Source of the DNA: Sphaerisporangium aureirubrum
GTDB taxonomy: Bacteria > Actinomycetota > Actinomycetes > Streptosporangiales > Streptosporangiaceae
Reading direction: 5' to 3'
Assembly (NCBI RefSeq): GCF_042658925.1
Contig: NZ_JBHSRF010000014.1
Span: 62,001-126,000 of the forward strand
DNA: 64,000 bases
Shown here piece by piece: positions 1-6,195 of the stretch. The translations under genes and the position numbers were made by a program. The stretch's first letter is position 1. Every line of letters begins with the position of its first letter. Below the pieces are notes generated by a model. That model ran no database searches. It worked only from the letters and a program-made list of their open reading frames with translations, and had not been told where the DNA came from.

Positions 1-1915
1 CCAGGACGTAGATGCGGTCGGCGTAGCGGACGCTGGCCAGGCGGTGGGTGATGAGCAGGACGGTGCGGCCGCCGGCGTGGTCGCGGACGCGTTCGAACAG
101 GGCGTGCTCGGCGCGGGCGTCGAGCGCGGCGGTGGGCTCGTCGCAGATGAGCAGCGGGGCGTCGCGGTAGAAGCCCCGGGCCACGGCGATGCGCTGCCAC
201 TGGCCGCCCGAGGGCTCCTGGCCGTCCTTGAAGCGCCGGTCGAGCAGGGTCTGGTAGCCGTGGGGCATCTCGGCGACGACCGCGTCCGCGCCGGCCACCT
301 CGGCGGCGGCGCGCAGCGCGTCCTCGCCCTTGTCCAGGCCCATCGCGATGTTCTCCCGCACGGTGAGCGGCCACCGGGTGTGGTCCTGGGCGATGACCGC
401 GATGTGGCGCCGGAGGTACTCGGGGTCGACGCCGGCGATGTCGGTGTCGTCCCACCGGACCCGCCCGCTCTCCGGTTTGTACAGGCCGGCGAGGATCTTG
501 GACAGGGTCGTCTTGCCCGAGCCGTTCTCCCCGACCAGCGCGACCACCTCGCCCCGGTCGAGGTGGATCGACACGTGGTCCAGCACGGGCTCGTCCTTGC
601 CGGGGTAGTGGAACGTCACGTCCTCCACGTCGATGCGCCGGAACGACGACGGCGCGCCCGCCGTGGGGCCGTGGCTGATGAGCTCGCGGGCCCGCGCGCA
701 GAAGTCCAGGAAGTCGGTGAAGTAGAGCCCCTCCTCGTACAGCCGGTTGGTGGAGTACATGAGGGTGGCCAGCGAGCTCTGCCCGGTGCGGATCGCCAGC
801 ACGGCCGTGCCGGCCACGGCCAGCGCCACCGAGCCGACGGCGAGCAGCAGGCCGAGCGCGACGTAGACGATGGCGGTGCCGACCCCGCCGAGGGCCTCGC
901 CGACGATCCGCGCGACGGTCTGCTGCCTGGCCATCCGCAGCACGACGGTCTGCTCGGCACCCGCCACCCGGTCGTACAGGCGGATCAGGAAGCCGCGCAT
1001 GGTGAACGAGCGCACCTCGGCCGCGGTGTCCTTGTCGGCCATCAGGTCGGCCAGGATCCACTTGCGGCGGCGGACCGGGATCAGGGAGTACATCGTGGTG
1101 TACCGCATGCGGGCCGCCCGCACGGCCGCCCAGGCGTCGGGGATGACGGCGAGCACCAGCAGCGGCAGCAGCACCGGGTGCAGGATGCCGAGCACGCCCG
1201 CCGCCGCGACGATGCCGATCAGCGCGGTCATCACGTTGATGGCGGAGTCGACCACGCTGTCCACCATCGAGACGCCGCGCATGCGGGCCCGCTGGAGCGA
1301 GTCGTGGAAGTCGGGGTCGTCGAAGCGGATGAGGTCGACCTGGCTGGTCAGCTCGTAGAGCTGCCGCTCGGCGATCCGGGACACCTGTGGCTCCAGGCGA
1401 GCCTGGGCCCACCCGGCGCCGGCCTGGAGCGTGGTGCGCAGCGTCGCGGCGGCGCCGACCAGCAGCAGCGCGGGCAGCGCGGCCCGCACGCGCTCGGGGG
1501 TGGGGCCGGCCGCGAACAGGGCCTGGAGCACGGCGGTCGTGGCGAGCAGCCCGAAGGCGGTGAACACGCCGCCGAGCATGCTCAGGGAGATGGTGGCGAA
1601 GGTGTCCCGCGGGCTGGCCATCCAGGCCATGCGCACGGCCTGGGTGATGAGCGCCGGGAGCCTGCGGGCGATGGTCAGGAAGCCGACGCCGGTCATCGTC
1701 TCCAGGTGGGCCTGCCAGTCGCTGAGGGTGGCCTCGCCGAGGTCGGCCGCGGGGTCGTCGCCGTCCGGGTCGAGGGGCGGTGTCAGCGGGGGCGAGAGGG
1801 CGGCCGGGGGGAGAGGCGGCGCGGCGGGCGGTGACGGCAGGGGCGGCGGGGTGCCGGGAGCGTCCACCGGAGTGGCCCCGTCCGGGCCTGAGGTTTCCTG
1901 GGGCAGGTCAGCCAT
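1..1915 (-). CDS. ABC exporter, fused membrane and ATPase domains (C-terminus cut by window edge)
   Basis: Half-transporter of the exporter type: a proline-rich N-terminus of about 60 residues, a membrane domain of roughly 300 residues, then an ATPase domain. In the ATPase part I read Walker A GENGSGKTT, signature SGGQWQR, Walker B LLICDEPTAALD and an H-loop ITHRLAS. Reading continues to base 1, so only the last residues are missing. The ATG at 1915 is the first in frame. The usual family architecture pumps lipids, drugs or peptides out of the cell as a dimer. The gene follows a 47-codon ORF on the same strand (2048-2191), which makes peptide export one possibility, but the substrate cannot be read from the sequence. 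Confidence 0.93.
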   Translation of the reverse strand, partial: MADLPQETSGPDGATPVDAPGTPPPLPSPPAAPPLPPAALSPPLTPPLDPDGDDPAADLGEATLSDWQAHLETMTGVGFLTIARRLPALITQAVRMAWMASPRDTFATISLSMLGGVFTAFGLLATTAVLQALFAAGPTPERVRAALPALLLVGAAATLRTTLQAGAGWAQARLEPQVSRIAERQLYELTSQVDLIRFDDPDFHDSLQRARMRGVSMVDSVVDSAINVMTALIGIVAAAGVLGILHPVLLPLLVLAVIPDAWAAVRAARMRYTTMYSLIPVRRRKWILADLMADKDTAAEVRSFTMRGFLIRLYDRVAGAEQTVVLRMARQQTVARIVGEALGGVGTAIVYVALGLLLAVGSVALAVAGTAVLAIRTGQSSLATLMYSTNRLYEEGLYFTDFLDFCARARELISHGPTAGAPSSFRRIDVEDVTFHYPGKDEPVLDHVSIHLDRGEVVALVGENGSGKTTLSKILAGLYKPESGRVRWDDTDIAGVDPEYLRRHIAVIAQDHTRWPLTVRENIAMGLDKGEDALRAAAEVAGADAVVAEMPHGYQTLLDRRFKDGQEPSGGQWQRIAVARGFYRDAPLLICDEPTAALDARAEHALFERVRDHAGGRTVLLITHRLASVRYADRIYVL

Positions 1916-2047
1916 GCAGGCAGTGTGACCGGCGTCACCGACAGTTTAAAGCACCCGGTAAAGAGGCTCCGTCAAGTTGAAACCGGCAATTATCGCAATT
2001 GGCGCCTAAGGCCGGACGCTGGAGATGTTCACGGGGTATTCACTGCC

Positions 2048-2191
2048 TCACTCTCCGCGCCGGTCGATCTCCCATCGATTCCCCGGGCCGTGGGACGGCC
2101 CCGAGAGCGAGGTGAGCCGCTCCGCCTCGTCGTGCAGCGCGGCGATGAGCAGCAGTTCGAGGTGCAGATCCTCCAGGTCGAGTGTTTCCAT
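2048..2191 (-). CDS. 47-aa acidic leader-like peptide, possible peptide precursor
   Basis: A 47-codon ORF beginning METLDLEDLHLELLLIAALH, with a GGGAGAA ribosome binding site about 6 bases before the ATG. The first half is acidic and amphipathic and would form a helix. The second half is polar, rich in Gly, Ser and Arg, and has no cysteine. It ends 132 bases before the ABC exporter gene on the same strand. Acidic helical leader, short polar tail and a neighbouring exporter resemble a RiPP precursor. No modifying enzyme is visible in the window, and no known precursor class matches (labionin formation needs Cys; no lasso Thr-Gly junction). It could equally be a plain small protein. Confidence 0.5.
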   Translation of the reverse strand: METLDLEDLHLELLLIAALHDEAERLTSLSGPSHGPGNRWEIDRRGE

Positions 2192-2813
2192 CAGATTCTC
2201 CCGATGTGAGGTGCCTCCCCGGCCCGGAGGATGCCCGGGAGGGCGGTGTTCATCGGATCTTACCTTCCGTGACGGCGACCGGGGGATCTCGCCAGTATTG
2301 ATCACTGCGCGTATATATCGGTCGAGCCGTAATCTGGTCAGCGACCGGCACCTTCCGCCGCATCGCTCGCCGAGCGGGGGGGTGACGCGGATCCGCCCTC
2401 GCCGCACTTTCGCTCTCCCATCGCCGGACCGTCCGGCACCGGCGGGCATGACGGCCCGCTGGGGAACGTGCCATGCCCGGTCGGGCCCCTGCCCGGCGTG
2501 CCGCCGCGCGTGGGGCGTGATCCCAGAAGAGTAACCAATGTGATCATATTTACGGAAGGTGGTATTCGCGGTTAGAGCAGATGAGTACCGCCCCCGATAA
2601 CGCGAGCCCGTCTTGACGGGCGGCTTCACTGGCGCGGGGACAAGGCCGGAGAAAAGACCATTTCCGGGGGTCGGGCGGACCGTCGTGAGGGCCTTGGCCG
2701 CACTCCGTAATAAGCCCGATCGTTTGCGTGATACTTCGAGGGCGCCCGAGACGTGAGCCGATGTCGTGTACGGCGAGGCGCCGTTCATTTGGGACGGGGA
2801 GGACCGCCCTGCC
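2192..2813. other. Intergenic stretch without a supported gene
   Basis: About 620 bases upstream of the small peptide ORF and downstream of the oxidoreductase. ORFs crossing it have unlikely composition and no start signal. It contains a near-continuous palindrome, GCCCGTC-TT-GACGGGC, at 2606-2621. The 5' region of the peptide/exporter transcript probably lies here. Confidence 0.5.
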
Positions 2814-3782
2814 TCACATCAGCAGGAGGGTCTTGCCCGCCACCGCGCGGGACTCGATCGCGGTGTGCGCGTCGGCGGCGCGGTCCAGGGGGTAGGTGCG
2901 GCCCACGACCGGCCTGATGCGGCCGGCGGCGGCCTCCGCCAGCGCGCGTCCGGCGAGGGTCGTGCGTTCGGCGAGGGCGTACTGGACGTCCTGGATGCCG
3001 CGGACGGTGACGCGGCGGCGCGCCGCCGCGTCCGGGTCCACGGGGGCGAAACCGCCGGCGGCGGCGCCGTGGGCGGAGAACCGGCCGCCGTCCGCGGTGA
3101 TCTGGAACGCCGCCCGGCCGATCTCGCCGCCCGCGCCGTCGAAGACCACGTCGGGTCCCGCGCCGCCGGTCGCCACCCGCACGTGCTCCGCCCAGCCGGG
3201 GCCGGTGTAGTCGACCACCGTGCCGGCCCCGAGCCTGCGGGCCAGGTCGAGCTTGCTCCCCCCGCGCGCCGCCGCGACGACCCGCGCCCCGGCGGCGTGC
3301 GCCAGCTGGACCAGCAGCACGCCCATCCCGCCCGCCGCCGCCGTGACCAGCACCCACTCGCCGGGCTTGACCTCGGCCGCGTCGAACACCCCGAGCGCCG
3401 TCACCCCGTCGTGCATCAGCGCCACGGCGTCCGCCGCCGCCAGCCCCGCCACGACCGGGACGAGCGCCTCGACCGGCACCACCGCCTGCTCGGCGTACCC
3501 GCCGCCCTCGGTGAACGCGGCCACCTCCCGCCCGACCCACCCCGGATCCACCCGCGCCCCCGCCGACCGCACCCGCCCCGCCACCGCGCCCCCCGGCACG
3601 TACGGCGGCTCCACCGGGAAGAAGGCCCGCGCCATCCCCTGCCGTATCCGCGTCTCCACGAACAACGTGTCCGCCGCCACCACCTCGACCACGACCTGCC
3701 CCGCCTCCGCCACCGGATCGGGCACCTCCCGCGTGACCAGCACCTCAGGCCCCCCGAACCGCTCCACCTGTGCCACCCGCAT
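2814..3782 (-). CDS. NADPH:quinone reductase-like zinc-independent alcohol dehydrogenase
   Basis: 322-residue medium-chain dehydrogenase/reductase of the quinone oxidoreductase type. An N-terminal GroES-like fold (through about residue 120) is followed by a Rossmann domain with the nucleotide-binding stretch AAAGGMGVLLVQLA. No structural-zinc cysteine cluster is seen, which is typical of the quinone reductase branch. The family reduces quinones or enones with NADPH. Start ATG at 3782 gives MRVAQVERFG, the usual family N-terminus. It lies downstream of a LacI regulator gene on the same strand (65-base gap) and could be co-transcribed with it. The physiological substrate is unknown. Confidence 0.9.
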   Translation of the reverse strand: MRVAQVERFGGPEVLVTREVPDPVAEAGQVVVEVVAADTLFVETRIRQGMARAFFPVEPPYVPGGAVAGRVRSAGARVDPGWVGREVAAFTEGGGYAEQAVVPVEALVPVVAGLAAADAVALMHDGVTALGVFDAAEVKPGEWVLVTAAAGGMGVLLVQLAHAAGARVVAAARGGSKLDLARRLGAGTVVDYTGPGWAEHVRVATGGAGPDVVFDGAGGEIGRAAFQITADGGRFSAHGAAAGGFAPVDPDAAARRRVTVRGIQDVQYALAERTTLAGRALAEAAAGRIRPVVGRTYPLDRAADAHTAIESRAVAGKTLLLM

Positions 3783-3847
3783 GCCGACCACTCCTCCCGT
3801 TCCACGGCCTGTCGAGGTGCAGTCTGCGACCTGAACCTTGGTTGAGG

Positions 3848-4876
3848 TCAACTGCCCGGCGGGAGTTCGCCGGAACCGCGGGGGATGAGGCGGGTGGGGA
3901 GCTGGACGCGTTCGGCCGGGCCGCCGGCGCCGGAGAGGCGGTGGAAGAGGAGTTCGGCGGCGGTGCGGCCGAGGCGGACGGGGTCCTGGGCGATGACGGT
4001 GACGGCGGGGGTGAGCAGGTCGGCCAGCTCGAAGTCGTCGAAGCCGACGATGGCGAGGGGGGAGGGGGCGGCCATGGAGTTGATGGCCCGCAGGGCGGTC
4101 ATCGTGGTGCGGCCGTTGCCGGTGAGCAGGGCGGTGGGGGGATCGGGCAGGGCCAGCAGGCGGGTGAGGGCGGCGGCGACGCGGGCGTGGCCGGGGGTGC
4201 CCATGGCGACGAGCGACTCGTCGTAGGGGAGGGAGGCCGCCTGGAGGGCCTGGCGGTAACCGGCCAGGCGCTCCCCGGCGGTGAAGATGCCGGGGCTGTC
4301 GCCGAGGAACGCGACGCGGCGGTGGCCGTGGGCGATGAGGTGTTCGACGCCGGAGCGCGCGCCGCCGGTGTTGTCGCACAGGACGGTGTCGGCGTCGAGG
4401 CCGGCGCCGGGTGGGCGGTCGGCGAAGACGGCGCGGATGCCCGCCGCCAACTCGGGGACGAGGTAGGTGTGGTCGGACCCGGCGGGCACGATGACCAGGC
4501 CGTCCACCCGCCTGGCGCAGAACGCCAGCACCAGCTCGCGCTCCCGCTCGGGGTCCTCGGCGGAGGAGCCGGTGAACACCAGGGTGTCGTTGCGGCGCGC
4601 GACGTCCTCGACCGCCCGGCTGAGGCCGGAGTAGAACGGGTCGGCGACGTCCTCGATGATCAGCCCGATGCTGGCGGTGCGGCCCCGGCGCAGCACGCGG
4701 GCGCCGTCGTTGCGGCGGTAGCCGAGCCGCTCGATGGCCTGCCTGACCCGCTCGGCGGTGGCGGAGTTCACCCCGGGCTCGTTGTTGACCACGCGCGACA
4801 CGGTCTTCAGCGCGACACCCGCCGAGGCGGCGACGTCGTTCATGGTGGGCCTGGTGACTGCCACGGGGAGCATCAT
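3848..4876 (-). CDS. LacI-family transcriptional regulator
   Basis: 342 residues. The N-terminal helix-turn-helix reads TMNDVAASAGVALKTVSRVVN followed by the hinge helix region ARVLRRGRTASIG, then a periplasmic-binding-protein-like sensor domain. Family members repress sugar or other catabolic genes until a ligand binds. A perfect GACAACGTTGTC palindrome lies 21 bases upstream of the start (4897-4908), as expected for autorepression. Two adjacent ATGs (4876, 4873) are possible starts and the upstream Shine-Dalgarno is weak. Ligand and targets are unknown; the co-directional quinone reductase is the nearest candidate. Confidence 0.92.
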   Translation of the reverse strand: MMLPVAVTRPTMNDVAASAGVALKTVSRVVNNEPGVNSATAERVRQAIERLGYRRNDGARVLRRGRTASIGLIIEDVADPFYSGLSRAVEDVARRNDTLVFTGSSAEDPERERELVLAFCARRVDGLVIVPAGSDHTYLVPELAAGIRAVFADRPPGAGLDADTVLCDNTGGARSGVEHLIAHGHRRVAFLGDSPGIFTAGERLAGYRQALQAASLPYDESLVAMGTPGHARVAAALTRLLALPDPPTALLTGNGRTTMTALRAINSMAAPSPLAIVGFDDFELADLLTPAVTVIAQDPVRLGRTAAELLFHRLSGAGGPAERVQLPTRLIPRGSGELPPGS

Positions 4877-4896
4877 CGCCTATTCCGCCGCGGCTA

Positions 4897-4908
4897 GACA
4901 ACGTTGTC
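4897..4908. promoter_or_regulatory. LacI-type operator palindrome
   Basis: GACAACGTTGTC is a perfect 12-base palindrome with the central CG typical of LacI-family operators. It sits between the LacI gene (start 4876) and the end of the IclR gene (4929), so it most likely mediates autoregulation. Confidence 0.65.
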
Positions 4909-4928
4909 AGTGCCGGACGGTGGGGAGG

Positions 4929-5714
4929 TCAGGTGGCGGGAAGGGGGAGGTGGTGGCCGGTGGCCCGCAGGTCGGCCTCGATGCGGGCGGCGGTGGCCAG
5001 CAGGGGCGGCAGCAGGTCCCGGCGGGCGGACTCGACGGTGGTGCGGCTGGCGTGGGTGGAGACGTTCACCGCCGCCACCACCGTGCCCGCGCGGTCGCGG
5101 ATGGGGGCGGCGATCGAGCGCAGCCCTTCCTCCAGCTCCTGGTCCACCAGGGCCCAGCCCTGGCCGCGCACCCTGGCCAGCTCGGCGTCCAGCCGGGCGC
5201 GGGAGGTGACCGTGCGGGAGGTGAAGCGTTCCAGCGTGGCGCGCGCGTAGTACGCCTCCAGCTCGGCGGGCGCCAGCCACGCCAGCAGCACCCGGCCCAT
5301 CGAGGCGGAGTGCGCGGGGAACCGGGTCCCGATGCTGATCGTCACCCGCATGATGCGCGTCGTCGGCACCCGGGCGACGTACACGATGTCCGGCGCGTCC
5401 AGCACCGACACCGACGCCGACTCGTGCACCTCCGCGACCAGCTGCTCCAGGTGCGGCAAGGCGACCTCCGGCAGCGTGAGCCCCGAGAGATAGGCGAACC
5501 CGAGCTCCAGCACCCGAGGCGACAGGGCGAAGAGCCGCCCGTCCGTGCGGACGTACCCGAGCTCGACCAGCGTCAGCAGGAACCGGCGAGCGGCCGCCCT
5601 GGTCAGCCCGGTGGCCCTGGCCACCTCACTGAGCGTCAACTCCGGCGAGTCGGCATCGAAAGCCTTGATGACCGCAAGCCCCCGAGCCAGCGATTGCACG
5701 AATTCTTCGGCCAT
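4929..5714 (-). CDS. IclR-family regulator of the PcaR/PobR type
   Basis: 261 residues. An N-terminal winged helix (LTLSEVARATGLTRAAARRFLLTL) is followed by the IclR effector domain (about residues 80-250). The opening EEFVQSLARGLAVIKAFD is characteristic of the branch that controls beta-ketoadipate and other aromatic-acid catabolism. The protein would bind an aromatic acid and switch a target operon. It is divergent from the TPP enzyme gene starting at 6192, with an operator-rich intergenic region between them. A benzoylformate-decarboxylase-like target would fit an aromatic-acid regulator, but this link is inferred from position only. Confidence 0.92.
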   Translation of the reverse strand: MAEEFVQSLARGLAVIKAFDADSPELTLSEVARATGLTRAAARRFLLTLVELGYVRTDGRLFALSPRVLELGFAYLSGLTLPEVALPHLEQLVAEVHESASVSVLDAPDIVYVARVPTTRIMRVTISIGTRFPAHSASMGRVLLAWLAPAELEAYYARATLERFTSRTVTSRARLDAELARVRGQGWALVDQELEEGLRSIAAPIRDRAGTVVAAVNVSTHASRTTVESARRDLLPPLLATAARIEADLRATGHHLPLPAT

Positions 5715-5733
5715 TTCCCCCCTCTTCGCGGGA

Positions 5734-5763
5734 GACCGTCATATCGCGGGTGACCGTTATATC
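5734..5763. promoter_or_regulatory. Direct repeat upstream of the IclR gene
   Basis: GACCGTCATATC (5734-5745) and GACCGTTATATC (5752-5763) match at 11 of 12 positions with an 18-base period. They begin 20 bases upstream of the IclR start, where the promoter should be, so they may be an autoregulatory site. Confidence 0.5.
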
Positions 5764-5903
5764 AGTGTCCGTAGAGTCCGCAACCCCTCGACACCAGGGA
5801 AGGCGTTTTCGGGGGGAAGGGGGTGGGTGAGGGCCTGTCACCCGTCGGCGCCGGTGGAGGTCGCGGCGTCCGTGAGCGGGGGCGCCTCGGGCTGGCGGTA
5901 TTT

Positions 5904-6069
5904 GTTCGATTGGCGAACATTCGTCGTTGATTGGACGCTAATGGGCGATTGGTGAGTGGTCAACCGTGCCACATATCGCCTCGGTGTCAGAGCGTTGACT
6001 CCATCCGGTCGGGGGCGTAGCTTGCACGAAATAATGTTCAGGTAAAGAACTTCCGTTCGTATGCCGAAC
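5904..6069. promoter_or_regulatory. Three copies of a GTTCn-N5-nGAAC inverted repeat
   Basis: The 15-mers are GTTCGATTGGCGAAC (5904-5918), GTTCAGGTAAAGAAC (6036-6050) and GTTCGTATGCCGAAC (6055-6069). Two have perfect five-base arms; the middle one has four-base arms. They sit between the divergent IclR and TPP-enzyme genes and close to the start of the downstream small ORF at 6091, making them strong operator candidates. Confidence 0.62.
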
Positions 6070-6090
6070 ACGATCTTTCTTGGAGTGCTC

Positions 6091-6195
6091 ATGCGTCGCT
6101 CCACCTCTCTTCCGCCCCTGCTCCACCCCGGTTTCCGGCCCGTCCCGGCGGTCCCGCCCACCCGCGGCCGGGTCGCGCCGGGGGAGGAACGGTGA
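6091..6195 (+). CDS. 34-aa Arg/Pro-rich leader ORF overlapping the next start
   Basis: An ORF of 34 codons with GGAG five bases before its ATG. Its TGA (6193-6195) overlaps the GTG start (6192) of the TPP enzyme in the sequence GTGA, the arrangement used for translational coupling. The peptide is rich in Pro and Arg. An in-frame ATG at 6061 would add ten residues but lies inside an operator copy. It is probably a leader peptide affecting translation of the downstream gene, or a chance ORF; composition alone cannot decide. Confidence 0.35.
   Translation: MRRSTSLPPLLHPGFRPVPAVPPTRGRVAPGEER

Noticed and set aside
44..1834. 596-codon plus-strand ORF over the ABC exporter
   Set aside because: Antisense shadow of a gene with all ABC motifs on the minus strand; the translated sequence is compositionally biased and domain-free.
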